A stretch of 64,000 bases of DNA from an uncultured Lachnospiraceae bacterium (GTDB lineage: Bacteria; Bacillota; Clostridia; Lachnospirales; Lachnospiraceae): contig OMZG01000002.1 in the NCBI GenBank assembly GCA_900315505.1, positions 62,001-126,000 of the forward strand, read 5' to 3'. A program made the translations under genes and the position numbers. Below are positions 24,983 through 33,846 of this stretch, piece by piece. The notes beneath the pieces were generated by a model. It was not told the DNA's origin, did not search any database, and saw only the letters and a program-made list of their open reading frames with translations. The first letter of the stretch is position 1; each line of letters starts with the position of its first letter.

Positions 24983-26024
24983 TTTCAGGGTCGATGTACA
25001 TGGCATCACCGAACGAGAAAAATCTGTAGCGTTCCTTTACTGCTTCCTTATATGCATTGAGCACATGCTCGCGTCCGGCAAGGGATGAGACGAGCATGAT
25101 CAGTGTAGATTCAGGCAGATGGAAATTCGTGATGAGTCCGTCTACTATCTTCCATTTGTATCCCGGATAGATAAAGATGGAGGTATCTCCTTCCTGTGCC
25201 TTCATGTGACCATTCTCGTCTGCGACGGTCTCAAGTGTGCGGACAGAGGTCGTACCGACTGCTATGATACGGCCTCCATTTTCTTTTGTCTTATTTATAA
25301 GGTCTGCTGTCTCCTGAGTCACACGGTACCACTCTGTGTGCATCTCATGCTCCCTGACATCGTCCACCTTCACAGGACGGAAAGTGCCGAGTCCTACATG
25401 AAGAGTGACCTGGGCTATATTGACACCCATATCCTTTACTTCTTCAAGAAGCTCTTTTGTGAAATGCAGTCCTGCCGTAGGCGCGGCTGCCGAACCGTCA
25501 AACTTTGCATAGACTGTGTTGTAACGGTCTCTGTCCTTGAGCTTGTGTGTGATGTATGGTGGAAGAGGCATCTCGCCGAGTCTGTCGAGAATCTCTTCGA
25601 AGATACCGTCATAGTGGAACTGAACGAGTCTGTCCCCTCCTTCTACTACGTCGAGAATCGTGGCTGTAAGAGACCCGTCTCCGAAAGTCACCTCTGCGCC
25701 TGGTCTCAGTTTCTTGCCCGGACGCACGAGTGTCTCCCAGATATCATCTTTTTTTCTGCGCAAAAGAAGAATCTCGACATGGGCTCCTGTATCCTTCTTG
25801 GCACCTATGAGTCTTGCCGGGATTACTCTTGTATTGTTTATGACCAGACAGTCACCAGGATGGAGGTAATCGAGTATCTCCCTGAAATGATGATGGCTGA
25901 CATGTCCTGATTTTTTACCTAAGACCATGAGCCGTGAGGAGCTTCTGTCTTCCAGCGGATCCTGGGCGATGAGCTCCTTGGGCAGGTCATAATAATAGTC
26001 TTTAGTACTGTATCCTGTTTCCAT
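24978..26024 (-). CDS. queA: tRNA preQ1(34) S-adenosylmethionine ribosyltransferase-isomerase
   Basis: 348 residues. Typical QueA blocks are present: [20 protein letters not shown] at the start, [16 protein letters not shown] near 60, [15 protein letters not shown] near 175 and a late [10 protein letters not shown]. QueA transfers the ribosyl part of SAM to preQ1 in tRNA, the penultimate queuosine step. The start lies 5 nt from a heptad-repeat array that separates it from pheT; the stop is supplied by the palindrome at 24952, which is also the only visible terminator-like structure. Confidence 0.96.
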   Translation of the reverse strand: METGYSTKDYYYDLPKELIAQDPLEDRSSSRLMVLGKKSGHVSHHHFREILDYLHPGDCLVINNTRVIPARLIGAKKDTGAHVEILLLRRKKDDIWETLVRPGKKLRPGAEVTFGDGSLTATILDVVEGGDRLVQFHYDGIFEEILDRLGEMPLPPYITHKLKDRDRYNTVYAKFDGSAAAPTAGLHFTKELLEEVKDMGVNIAQVTLHVGLGTFRPVKVDDVREHEMHTEWYRVTQETADLINKTKENGGRIIAVGTTSVRTLETVADENGHMKAQEGDTSIFIYPGYKWKIVDGLITNFHLPESTLIMLVSSLAGREHVLNAYKEAVKERYRFFSFGDAMYIDPER

Positions 26025-26028
26025 GATC

Positions 26029-26103
26029 AGTTCTTAGTTATGAGTTCTAAGTTCTGAGTTATAACTTTAAACTCTGAACTTAGAACTTTGAACTTATTAA
26101 CTC
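26029..26103. repeat. Heptad-repeat locus C, pheT-queA gap
   Basis: Eleven uninterrupted 7-bp units: five of type AGTTNNN (AGTTCTT, AGTTATG, AGTTCTA, AGTTCTG, AGTTATA) followed by six of the inverted type (ACTTTAA, ACTCTGA, ACTTAGA, ACTTTGA, ACTTATT, AACTCCT). The array is a long imperfect palindrome and includes the pheT TAA stop (26097-26099). Confidence 0.85.
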
Positions 26104-28517
26104 CTTAACGTTATATCCATCTGCTTTAATCTGCCGAGTATCGAATCCATGGCAGCATTTACATCATTGTCTGAAAGTGAACGGTCATTCGCACGGAATG
26201 TGAGTCTGTAAGAAATAGACTTATAGCCGTCTGCGACCTGGGCTCCTTCATATACATCGAAAAGCTTTACTGACTCAAGGTATTCGCCGCCTTCTGCGTA
26301 GAAAATCTTCTCCACGTCTCCTGCAAGCGTATCCTTTGGCATTGTAAGAGAAAGGTCTCTCGTAGATGCAGGGAAATTGGCGATGCCTGTGTATTTCTTG
26401 TCGAAGTTTGCAAACTTCACAATGTATGGCATATCTATAACTGCGATATAGACTCTGTCCTTGATGTCGTAGTTTGCTGCTACTGTAGGATGAAGCTCAC
26501 CTAAGTATCCGATCACCTGACCATCGTAGATTATATCTGCGCATCTGCCCGGATGCAGGTATGGACGCTTATTCGAAGGATCGTAGGCCACCTTGTCTAC
26601 CATTCCGACCTTGTCAAGGAACTCCTCTACTACACCCTTCATCGTGTAGAAATCTTCACCATCACCGTAGCTTCCGAGGGTAAACTGCATTCTCTCATCA
26701 GGAAGATCCGTGAGTGGAAGTGACTTTGCAATATATACATTTCCAAGCTCATAGAGGCTTACATTCTCATTTCTCCTGTTGTAGTTCGTAGAAAGAGATG
26801 TAAGGATTCCGTTCAGTGGAAGAGTCCTCATGATAGAGAAGTCTTCACCGAGAGGATTTGCGATCTCGATTGCCTTTCTCTCAGGAGCATCTGCAGGGAG
26901 CAGGAGCTTGTCGAATACCTTCTTGCTCTCAAATGAATAGCAGTATGCCTGAGAGAATCCACAGTACTCTGCGACGTCCCTTGCAATATCCTCGATCTCC
27001 ATCTTTTTAGACTTGCCGCCTGCTGTGGCTGAAGTCTTCGGGAGTGTCGTAGCTACATTTGCATATCCATAGAATCTTGCTACTTCCTCTGAGATATCTG
27101 CAAATGACAGGAGATCCTGTCTGAATGTAGGGATGATGAGTTCTTTCGTCTTCTCATCATAGCCGAGTTCGATTTTCTTCAGATACTCAAGCTGCTGCTC
27201 TTCAGGAATGTCGGTGCCTAGATATGCATTGATATGCTCAGGCTCGAACTTCACGCGCCAAGGCTCAACCTTTTCCGGATAAATATCTACGGTTCCGCCT
27301 ACTACCTCACCTGCACCAAGCTCCTCTACAAGGTCACATGCACGGTTCATGGCATCTATTGCATTATTCGGATCGAGACCTTTTTCAAAAATACCTGAGG
27401 CCTCGGTTCTCATACCGAGCCTCTTGGCTGAAAGACGGATATTCGTTCCATCGAAGCAGGCTGACTCGAAAAGCATCGTCTTCACATCATCAGTGATCAT
27501 GGAATTTGCGCCGCCCATGATTCCTGCGAGTCCGATTGACTTCTCACCGTCATTTATCATGAGCATATCCTTATCAAGCTCATGCTCCTTCTCATCAAGG
27601 GTCACGAATTTCTGGCCGTCTGTGGCATTATCTACAATGATCTTATGACCTGCGATTGTATCGAGATCATAGGCATGCATTGGCTGGCCGTACTCTTCCA
27701 TCACATAATTCGTGATATCTACTATATTATTGATCGGTCTGATGCCCTGGCTTCTGAGCCTCTCCTGCATCCAGCGAGGTGATGGAGCAAGATGGATATT
27801 CTTCACTACTCTTGCTGTATACCTCTTGCAGAGATCGTGGTTTTTTACCTCGACCGAGATGTACTTATTTACATCATCGTCGTCTCCGACCTCAGTGACC
27901 TTGGGTGGGTTGAATGGTAGATGGAAGGTTGCTGCTGCCTCACGGGCGAGTCCGATTATTGAGAAGCAGTCTACACGATTGCTTGTGATCTCATACTCGA
28001 TCACTACATCATCAAGGCCTAAATATGCTACTGCGTCATCTCCTACCGGAGCATCATCAGGCAGGATATAGAGTCCGCTGACAGGTGCGTCCGGGAAGAC
28101 GTCTCTTGAAGAACCAAGCTCTTCGATTGAGCACATCATACCGTCTGACTCCACTCCACGGAGCTTGCCCTTCTTTATCTTGATACCGCCCTCGGTCTTA
28201 GTACCGTCATGGCCGCCGGCCACTTTTCCACCATCGAGGACTACCGGCACCTTTGCACCTTCTGAAACATTCGGAGCACCTGTTACTATCTGGAGAGTCC
28301 TGTCTCCTACGTCTACCTGACAGATCACGAGGTGATCAGCATCAGGGTGCTTTTCTATTTTCTTTACCTGACCTATGACTATCTTGTCGAGGTCCTTATT
28401 CTGTACTGTATAGAACTCTACCTTGGAGCCTGAGAGCGTCATTGCGTCACAGAATTCCTGTGGGTCATTCGTGAGTCCCGGCACCATGGACTGGAGCCAT
28501 TTCAAAGAAGTACGCAT
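26097..28517 (-). CDS. pheT: Phenylalanyl-tRNA synthetase beta subunit
   Basis: 806 residues, full length. An N-terminal OB-fold tRNA-binding domain (VIGQVKKIEKHPDADHLVIC, about 45-150) is followed by the B1 region, B3/B4 editing domain (EITSNRVDCFSIIGLAREAA start), the B5 domain, the catalytic-like core and a C-terminal ferredoxin-fold anticodon-binding domain (FPASTRDLSLTMP near 715). With PheS it forms the alpha2-beta2 enzyme that charges tRNA-Phe. It lies downstream of pheS with a 125-nt gap filled by heptad repeats, and its stop is within another array. Confidence 0.97.
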   Translation of the reverse strand: MRTSLKWLQSMVPGLTNDPQEFCDAMTLSGSKVEFYTVQNKDLDKIVIGQVKKIEKHPDADHLVICQVDVGDRTLQIVTGAPNVSEGAKVPVVLDGGKVAGGHDGTKTEGGIKIKKGKLRGVESDGMMCSIEELGSSRDVFPDAPVSGLYILPDDAPVGDDAVAYLGLDDVVIEYEITSNRVDCFSIIGLAREAAATFHLPFNPPKVTEVGDDDDVNKYISVEVKNHDLCKRYTARVVKNIHLAPSPRWMQERLRSQGIRPINNIVDITNYVMEEYGQPMHAYDLDTIAGHKIIVDNATDGQKFVTLDEKEHELDKDMLMINDGEKSIGLAGIMGGANSMITDDVKTMLFESACFDGTNIRLSAKRLGMRTEASGIFEKGLDPNNAIDAMNRACDLVEELGAGEVVGGTVDIYPEKVEPWRVKFEPEHINAYLGTDIPEEQQLEYLKKIELGYDEKTKELIIPTFRQDLLSFADISEEVARFYGYANVATTLPKTSATAGGKSKKMEIEDIARDVAEYCGFSQAYCYSFESKKVFDKLLLPADAPERKAIEIANPLGEDFSIMRTLPLNGILTSLSTNYNRRNENVSLYELGNVYIAKSLPLTDLPDERMQFTLGSYGDGEDFYTMKGVVEEFLDKVGMVDKVAYDPSNKRPYLHPGRCADIIYDGQVIGYLGELHPTVAANYDIKDRVYIAVIDMPYIVKFANFDKKYTGIANFPASTRDLSLTMPKDTLAGDVEKIFYAEGGEYLESVKLFDVYEGAQVADGYKSISYRLTFRANDRSLSDNDVNAAMDSILGRLKQMDITLRS

Positions 28518-28536
28518 TTTTATATCCTTTCCTTTT

Positions 28537-28642
28537 GAGTTCTAAGTTCCGAGTTCTGAGTTCCAAGATCTGTATGCTAAACGTATAAGCTTAAACCTGT
28601 CAGTGACTGGATTTGAACTCTGAACTTAGAACTTTGAACTTT
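28537..28642. repeat. Heptad-repeat locus D, pheS-pheT gap
   Basis: Left arm 28537-28565 (GAGTTCT, AAGTTCC, GAGTTCT, GAGTTCC) and right arm 28615-28642 (GAACTCT, GAACTTA, GAACTTT, GAACTTT) are imperfect inverted repeats around a spacer of about 49 nt. The right arm abuts the pheS TAA; the pheT start lies 19 nt beyond the left arm. Confidence 0.85.
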
Positions 28643-29665
28643 TTAAAACTGAGATAAGAATCTGATATCATTCTCGTAGAGAAGGCGCATGTCGTCAATC
28701 TCGTACTTAAGAAGTGCGATTCGCTCGAGGCCGACTCCGAATGCAAATCCCGAATATACGTCAGGATCAATGCCACTCATCTTCAGAACCTTCGGATGTA
28801 CCATGCCGCAGCCAAGGATCTCGATCCAGCCTTCGCCCTTGCAGAAACGGCATCCCTTGCCGCCGCACTTGAAGCAGCTCACATCCATCTCTGCCGATGG
28901 CTCTGTGAACGGGAAATGATGCGGACGGAACTTGACACGTGTATCCTCTCCGAAGAGCTTGTGTACGAACATCTCAAGAGTTCCCTTGAGGTCTGAGAAT
29001 GTGATGCCCTTGTCTATCACCATTCCCTCGATCTGGTGGAATGACGGGCTATGTGTAGCATCCACTTCATCAGCACGGAACACACGACCTGGTGCTATCA
29101 TTCTGATAGGAGGCTTCTTGGCTTCCATCTGACGCACCTGAACAGGCGAGGTCTGTGTACGAAGAAGTATATCTTTATTTATATAAAAGGTATCCTGCTC
29201 GTCCTTCGCAGGATGATTTGCCGGGATATTGAGTGCCTCGAAATTGTAGTAATCTTTCTCGATCTCCGGTCCCTCTACGACATCAAATCCCATTCCGATA
29301 AAGATCTTCTCAACCTCATCGAGGGCTATCGTATTCGGATGTCTGTGACCGATCTTGTTCTTCTTTGCAGGAAGTGTGACATCAATGGCCTCATGCTTCA
29401 GTCTCTCCTCGAGAGCCTTCTGTTTCATGGCATCACGGGCCTCTGCCATCTTTTCCTCAATGGCACTGCGGGCCTCATTCACAAGCGCTCCTACCTTCGG
29501 TCTGTCCTCAGGCGCAACATCCTTCATTCCCTTGAGAATGGCGGTGAGCTCACCCTTCTTGCCGAGAACCTTTACTCTTACGTCATTAAGGGAATCCTGG
29601 TCACTAGCCTTATCGATCGCTGAAAAAGCCTTCTCCCTTATCTCTTCGAGTTTTTCTTTTACCAT
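28643..29665 (-). CDS. pheS: Phenylalanyl-tRNA synthetase alpha subunit
   Basis: 340 residues with an N-terminal coiled coil (1-90) and the class II catalytic core: [17 protein letters not shown], motif 2 ([24 protein letters not shown]) and motif 3 ([16 protein letters not shown]). [18 protein letters not shown] Cys cluster near 255 is unusual to see but occurs in clostridial PheS proteins. With PheT it charges tRNA-Phe. No T-box leader is apparent in the ~95-nt 5' region; an inverted repeat sits at the start of the transcript. Confidence 0.97.
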   Translation of the reverse strand: MVKEKLEEIREKAFSAIDKASDQDSLNDVRVKVLGKKGELTAILKGMKDVAPEDRPKVGALVNEARSAIEEKMAEARDAMKQKALEERLKHEAIDVTLPAKKNKIGHRHPNTIALDEVEKIFIGMGFDVVEGPEIEKDYYNFEALNIPANHPAKDEQDTFYINKDILLRTQTSPVQVRQMEAKKPPIRMIAPGRVFRADEVDATHSPSFHQIEGMVIDKGITFSDLKGTLEMFVHKLFGEDTRVKFRPHHFPFTEPSAEMDVSCFKCGGKGCRFCKGEGWIEILGCGMVHPKVLKMSGIDPDVYSGFAFGVGLERIALLKYEIDDMRLLYENDIRFLSQF

Positions 29666-29728
29666 TTCCGGTACTCCTTTGACATTCTTTCACTTAATGA
29701 GACAGGCAGCACGCTGCGCAGTCGAATT

Positions 29729-29765
29729 TAGTGTGGCATAACTTTGTTTTATTTAAGCCACACTA
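29729..29765. promoter_or_regulatory. Inverted repeat at the pheS transcription start
   Basis: TAGTGTGGC and GCCACACTA are perfect 9-bp inverted repeats separated by 19 nt, starting right after the -10 box of the pheS promoter. It could be an operator or a leader hairpin. Confidence 0.45.
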
Positions 29766-29766
29766 T

Positions 29767-29795
29767 AGAATAATAGAAAAAGCCCTGTTTGTCAA
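29767..29795 (-). promoter_or_regulatory. Probable pheST promoter
   Basis: The minus strand reads TTGACA, 17 bp, TATTCT, about 100 nt before the pheS start codon. Confidence 0.75.
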
Positions 29796-29817
29796 ATTCT
29801 GACGTAAAATCCGAGGG

Positions 29818-29846
29818 TTGATTTTCTGATATAAAAAGACTATAAT
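29818..29846 (+). promoter_or_regulatory. Promoter of the 6S RNA gene
   Basis: TTGATT, 17 bp, TATAAT on the plus strand, placing the start near 29853. Confidence 0.8.
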
Positions 29847-29852
29847 TTTCAT

Positions 29853-30071
29853 CAACAGATACCTGGGGTGTTCGATCCAACCCGTAGTTTTTGAACCTAC
29901 AATTACTTTAAACAGGGATCCCTATATAGCAGGCATGATGTCAGGCTTAGGTAATGCATTTGCAGAGAAGCTTGAACCGCTTCCATTAGAAGGCTGATTG
30001 TCTGTTGCGGAAACCCACCTGGCTGCGTGCTAGGAGTCAAAGATGCGGGCCCGGCACTTCGGGCTTTTTTT
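29853..30071 (+). ncRNA. ssrS: 6S RNA
   Basis: A plus-strand transcription unit of about 219 nt between two minus-strand genes, with a near-consensus promoter and an intrinsic terminator. CAACAGA at 29854-29860 pairs with TCTGTTG at 30001-30007, closing a long helix with an internal loop (ACCTGGGGTGTTCG on the 5' side). The TTTTTGAACCTAC and GGAAACCCACCTGG segments agree with my recollection of clostridial 6S RNAs. 6S RNA mimics an open promoter and sequesters housekeeping RNA polymerase. Identification is by motif memory and architecture, not by a covariance search. Confidence 0.75.
30049..30071 (+). terminator. Terminator of the 6S RNA
   Basis: GCCCG, 6-nt loop, CGGGC, then seven T residues. 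Confidence 0.85.
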
Positions 30072-30076
30072 ATAAA

Positions 30077-30107
30077 AAATTATCCTCCCCGTTACAGGGA
30101 GGATTTT
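30077..30107 (-). terminator. Terminator of the ogg gene, bidirectional
   Basis: ATCCTCCC and GGGAGGAT form a stem flanked by A and T runs on both sides. On the minus strand it directly follows the TAA of ogg; on the plus strand it backs up the 6S terminator. Confidence 0.85.
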
Positions 30108-30986
30108 TTATACTGCTTTTCCGGATCTGCCATAGTAGAACATATACTGCTGTATGACTCCGGCGTATGGAGAGTATCTGTGGTCATCAAACGTCCCGCC
30201 GTACTTCTCATCTATTACCCGCTTTATCCACACATCTATAGGGAAGAAGTCGAGCCTGTGAAATCCGAACAGAGCCGTGCAGTTCGCGACCTTTTTGCCG
30301 ACCCCCTTAAAGCCCAGAAGCTCCTTGTAGAGCGTGTCATCGTCCAGTCCTGACAGATACTCCATGAGCTCAGGATTCATCACAAGCCTGCTGATCGTCT
30401 CCTGGATATACGGCATGCGGTAGCCCAGCGAACACGAGTCAATACCTGCCTGATGGTAGGAGCAGAAGGCTCTGCCGCACTTCTCACAGGAAAGTTCCAC
30501 CAGCTGAGGAAGTGTAGGAAATGCGTATATCTCATCTCCATCGTACTCTCCTATGAACGAGCCTGCTGCCCTACACAGTTTCTCGACGCAGGACTTTATC
30601 GCAGGGATATTTTTCCTCTGGGATATGATAAAGGTGATCAGGGTCTCGAGCGGATCCTGTCGTAATATTCTAATGCCTCTGCCAAATTCTCCCGCCTTCG
30701 TGAGGAATTCGTCAGACGGGTCGATTGATGCGATAATGCCGTCATAGTCTGTGTAAGCATCAAGATAATTTTTCCAGATACTGTCATACTCACTTTCATT
30801 ACAGTCTATCGATATTGTCCTCTCATCTATCTGTGATAAGTATCTGACCTTCCCAAAGGCGCATACGCGGAATGCTCCGTCAGATTCTTCAGTCCAGCGG
30901 AAGCACTGCCCGCTGTCGGCTATTTTTTTAAGATCTATACTGTCATTCAGACTTACTGTTATGCTATCCACTTCTGCTCCATTCAT
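30108..30986 (-). CDS. ogg: 8-oxoguanine DNA glycosylase, OGG1-like
   Basis: The 292-residue protein has the OGG1 N-terminal domain (SGQCFRWTEESDGAFRV, with the F/R pattern around the 8-oxoG pocket) and a HhH-GPD domain: LLGFKGVGKKVANCTALFGF contains the hairpin and catalytic Lys (GKKVA), and FFPIDVWIKR holds the catalytic Asp. It excises 8-oxoguanine opposite cytosine in base excision repair. The frame extends upstream to a TTG at 31010; the ATG at 30986 is taken as the start, but a GTG at 31001 is possible. It ends in a terminator. Confidence 0.87.
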   Translation of the reverse strand: MNGAEVDSITVSLNDSIDLKKIADSGQCFRWTEESDGAFRVCAFGKVRYLSQIDERTISIDCNESEYDSIWKNYLDAYTDYDGIIASIDPSDEFLTKAGEFGRGIRILRQDPLETLITFIISQRKNIPAIKSCVEKLCRAAGSFIGEYDGDEIYAFPTLPQLVELSCEKCGRAFCSYHQAGIDSCSLGYRMPYIQETISRLVMNPELMEYLSGLDDDTLYKELLGFKGVGKKVANCTALFGFHRLDFFPIDVWIKRVIDEKYGGTFDDHRYSPYAGVIQQYMFYYGRSGKAV

Positions 30987-31070
30987 ACACTTTGTTCTCA
31001 CATTCCACAACCACGCCTACATTAGCACATCAGGATTATTTTGTCTATGTATTCACGGAACAAAACATGT

Positions 31071-31078
31071 GATATAAT
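31071..31078 (+). promoter_or_regulatory. Extended -10 box of nudC (leaderless arrangement)
   Basis: The plus strand shows TGATATAAT ending at 31078 with no good -35 box. The ATG at 31085 lies at the expected transcription start. Confidence 0.5.
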
Positions 31079-31084
31079 TGTGTC

Positions 31085-31984
31085 ATGATACAGGATATTT
31101 ACCCACACAGATTCTACAATTCTTATGACCTTCGGACAGAACCGACGGAAGGCGACTCTGTATTCGTATTCAGGGATGACAGGGTGCTCGTCAGCAGAAA
31201 TTCACTCATTCTGCCGGAGGTTCATGATCTTCACAACACGGATGATCTGATATATCTGTTCAGAATTGATGAAAAGAACTACTTTCTGAAGCAGCTCGAA
31301 GCCGAGGAAAAAGTCCTTACCGAAAATGATATTTACCGTGCAGATGCTGAGTATGACCATCCAATTATGGTTGACGGACTTAGAGGCTATGAATTCATCC
31401 GCGTGCAGTTCCTTCGTGAGGAAAAATCAGTTGAAAAATGGAGATACTTTGCTACTGTATGTGCCTTCCATCTGTACCAGTGGTATCAGGGAAGCCGCTT
31501 CTGCGGACGCTGCGGCACTCCGACAGTTCATTCTGGAAAAGAGAGATGCATGATCTGCCCGAAATGTGGCAATCACATCTACCCGAAGATCGTACCTGCT
31601 GTGATAGTCGGTGTCACTGATCCGGACGCGAATAAGCTCCTTGTCACAAGATATGCCGGACGCTCGATCCATTATGATGCGCTGATTGCAGGCTTTACTG
31701 AATTCGGGGAGACTCTCGAGGAAAATGTGGCACGTGAAGTAATGGAAGAGACCGGCCTGACTGTCACGAATATCCGCTACTACAAGTCACAGCCGTGGGG
31801 AATGGTCTCTGACATCCTGATGGGATTCTGGTGTGATGTGACTGGAAGCCGCGAAGTGACTCTCGACGGTGAGCTCGGGAGCGCAGAATGGCTGCCCCCT
31901 GATGAGATCAAGGGACAGCCGGATGATATGTCTCTTACAAATGAGATGATGATGATTTTCAAAGAAAAAAATGGGCGGGTATGA
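31085..31984 (+). CDS. nudC: NAD(+) diphosphatase / NADH pyrophosphatase
   Basis: 299 residues. A zinc ribbon CGRCGTPTVHSGKERCMICPKCG (given here only as its Cys-x2-Cys pairs, about 139-161) precedes the Nudix box GFTEFGETLEENVAREVMEE plus TGL near 205-227, and the downstream SQPWG motif is diagnostic for NudC. The enzyme hydrolyses NAD(H) and can remove NAD caps from RNA. A TGATATAAT extended -10 box ends 6 nt before the ATG and there is no Shine-Dalgarno, so the mRNA may be leaderless. Confidence 0.93.
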   Translation: MIQDIYPHRFYNSYDLRTEPTEGDSVFVFRDDRVLVSRNSLILPEVHDLHNTDDLIYLFRIDEKNYFLKQLEAEEKVLTENDIYRADAEYDHPIMVDGLRGYEFIRVQFLREEKSVEKWRYFATVCAFHLYQWYQGSRFCGRCGTPTVHSGKERCMICPKCGNHIYPKIVPAVIVGVTDPDANKLLVTRYAGRSIHYDALIAGFTEFGETLEENVAREVMEETGLTVTNIRYYKSQPWGMVSDILMGFWCDVTGSREVTLDGELGSAEWLPPDEIKGQPDDMSLTNEMMMIFKEKNGRV

Positions 31985-32113
31985 TCATTTCACATATTAA
32001 GTTCGTATTGACTAAGCACAGACTCAACTGATAGAATATATATACAATTTTTGCGGATTGACTGCGTATGGTGCAGCGGTCCGCATTTGTATTATTATAA
32101 GAGGAAATAAGTC

Positions 32114-33289
32114 ATGACTAATATTCTGGTAAAAAAGTTCATAAAGGACCCGGACGACCGCAGCGCCTACGGTACTCTCGGAAGTGTGACGGGAATCTTC
32201 TGTAATGTCCTCCTGTCTGTCATGAAGTTCATAATAGGGACCTTCTCTCACTCTGTCGCCATCACGGCCGATGCTGTGAATAATCTGTCTGATACTGCAT
32301 CTTCGATCATCAGCCTGCTGAGTGCGAAGATCTCTTCGAGACCTGCGGACAAAGAGCATCCATTCGGTCATGGTCGGATGGAGTATGTGGCTACTCTTAT
32401 ACTCTCGATTGCGATAATAAATGTCGGAATTGAATTTTTTAAAGAATCACTTGACCGGATCATGCATCCATCTGCTCTGGCTTTCAGTATGCTGACATTC
32501 ATTCTGCTTCTTGTCTCTATAGGGGTAAAGCTCTGGATGTACTTTTTCGATAAGAGCCTCGCGAAACCGCTGAATCTGAGTGTTCTGAACGCTGCGGCTA
32601 TGGATTCGCTCTTTGATGCAGTGACCACCTCTGTGACTGTTGCCGCACTTATAATGTATGTGCTCACGGGCATGAATATAGATGGTATCGCAAGCCTTAT
32701 CGTATCTGTGATCATCATATGGGAAGGAATAAGCCTGGTAAAAGATACCCTGTCTCCCCTGCTTGGTGGCGAAATGGATTCTGAGACTGTAGATAAGATA
32801 AAAGAAATCGTAAGCCAGGATCCTTCAGTAATAGGCGTCCATGACCTCGTCATCCACAGCTATGGGCCAGAGCGCACCATGGCTACCGTCCATATCGAAA
32901 TCTCAAGCCGAATGACTCTTGAGGACGCTCACACAATTGCCGATATTGTTGAGAGAAAGGTACGGCGTGACCTCGGCATAGTGCTTGTGGTACACGTGGA
33001 TCCTGTCGACATAGATGACAAGCGTACAAATAAAATCCGAGAACAGATAGAGCGTATCATAAAGATATTAGACCCGGTTCTCACTTTCCATGATCTGCAT
33101 GTCTCATTCGGCCACGACGAGAAGATTGTCACTTTCGATCTCGTGGTTCCATACAGCTACACTACCTCCGATGAAGACCGCATCATGAAGCAGATCATCG
33201 CCCTACTTCGCGAGTTCGACCCACAGGTCGAGTGCGATATAACGATTGACAGAGGTGCTGTGGAAGAAGTCAGGTCAGCTTCAAAATGA
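32114..33289 (+). CDS. Cation diffusion facilitator family transporter
   Basis: 391 residues with about six membrane segments in the first 215 residues and a cytosolic C-terminal domain. Two metal-binding membrane motifs are visible: ITADAVNNLSDTASSI (segment 2) and FGHGRMEYVATL; MDSLFDAVTT is segment 5. The CDF family exports Zn2+, Mn2+, Fe2+ or Co2+ by proton antiport; the metal here is not deduced. The C-terminal half is longer than in minimal CDFs and appears to hold two ferredoxin-like domains. Start has GAGGAAATAAGTC before the ATG. Confidence 0.92.
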   Translation: MTNILVKKFIKDPDDRSAYGTLGSVTGIFCNVLLSVMKFIIGTFSHSVAITADAVNNLSDTASSIISLLSAKISSRPADKEHPFGHGRMEYVATLILSIAIINVGIEFFKESLDRIMHPSALAFSMLTFILLLVSIGVKLWMYFFDKSLAKPLNLSVLNAAAMDSLFDAVTTSVTVAALIMYVLTGMNIDGIASLIVSVIIIWEGISLVKDTLSPLLGGEMDSETVDKIKEIVSQDPSVIGVHDLVIHSYGPERTMATVHIEISSRMTLEDAHTIADIVERKVRRDLGIVLVVHVDPVDIDDKRTNKIREQIERIIKILDPVLTFHDLHVSFGHDEKIVTFDLVVPYSYTTSDEDRIMKQIIALLREFDPQVECDITIDRGAVEEVRSASK

Positions 33290-33320
33290 TATGTATGCCT
33301 GACACCCTGTAGATATATTT

Positions 33321-33731
33321 TCACAAGTCAAACGCATACGGCAGCATATCTGCAAGAGTATGCTTCGATACGCCTGCAATACTGCCTTCTTTGAACACAG
33401 GCAGTATGATCTCAAATGAGCTGTCACAGAACTCATTCATCACCTGCCTGCATATACCGCACGGAGGGCATTCTATCGTATTATTAATATCCTTCCCGCC
33501 ACATATAGCAATTGCTGTAAACTTCCTGTGTCCTTCAGATACTGCCTTGAAGATTGCCGTCCGTTCTGCACAGTTTGCAGCACCATAAGAGGCGTTCTCT
33601 ACATTACACCCGCTATAAATAGTCCCATCAGCGCACAGCAGTGCTGCCCCAACTGAGAAGCCAGAATATTTACAGTATGAATTCTCCATGGCTTCGTGAG
33701 CCTTTTCTGCAAGATTTCTTTCGTCGTACAT
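33321..33731 (-). CDS. cdd: Cytidine deaminase
   Basis: 136 residues, typical tetrameric Cdd. The Zn site is CNVENASYGAANCAERTA (Cys and catalytic Glu region, about 45-62) and PPCGICRQV (two Cys near 80-85), with FSVGAAL at the start. It deaminates cytidine and deoxycytidine in pyrimidine salvage. The frame reaches 33758, but the ATG at 33731 has AGGAG 8 nt upstream and starts the conserved domain. Confidence 0.95.
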   Translation of the reverse strand: MYDERNLAEKAHEAMENSYCKYSGFSVGAALLCADGTIYSGCNVENASYGAANCAERTAIFKAVSEGHRKFTAIAICGGKDINNTIECPPCGICRQVMNEFCDSSFEIILPVFKEGSIAGVSKHTLADMLPYAFDL

Positions 33732-33765
33732 ATTTTTATCTCCTGGATACTTATACATTTATTTA

Positions 33766-33793
33766 TAAAAAAGGGACAGGTCCATTTTTCATC
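33766..33793. repeat. REP-like palindrome 7 (subfamily B, partial)
   Basis: AAAAAAGGGACAGGTCCATTTTTCATC, here missing the left GATG. The core ACAGGTCC matches the copies around RAYT2. It lies between cdd and mgtE. Confidence 0.8.
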
Positions 33794-33819
33794 TTTTTTA
33801 TCTGATTTAGTCTAAAAAT

Positions 33820-33846
33820 CATCCCCTCCTTTAGGAGGGGATTTTT
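33820..33846 (-). terminator. Terminator of mgtE, bidirectional
   Basis: CCCCTCCT, a short AAA/TTT loop and AGGAGGGG form a perfect stem with T runs on both strands. On the minus strand it follows the mgtE TGA directly. Confidence 0.88.

Noticed and set aside
24776-25009. Minus-strand frame containing [12 protein letters not shown]
   Set aside because: The peptide is simply the repeat read through; no ribosome binding site and no similarity beyond it.
29666-29852. T-box riboswitch upstream of pheST
   Set aside because: Only about 95 nt of leader and no T-box core or specifier hairpin seen.
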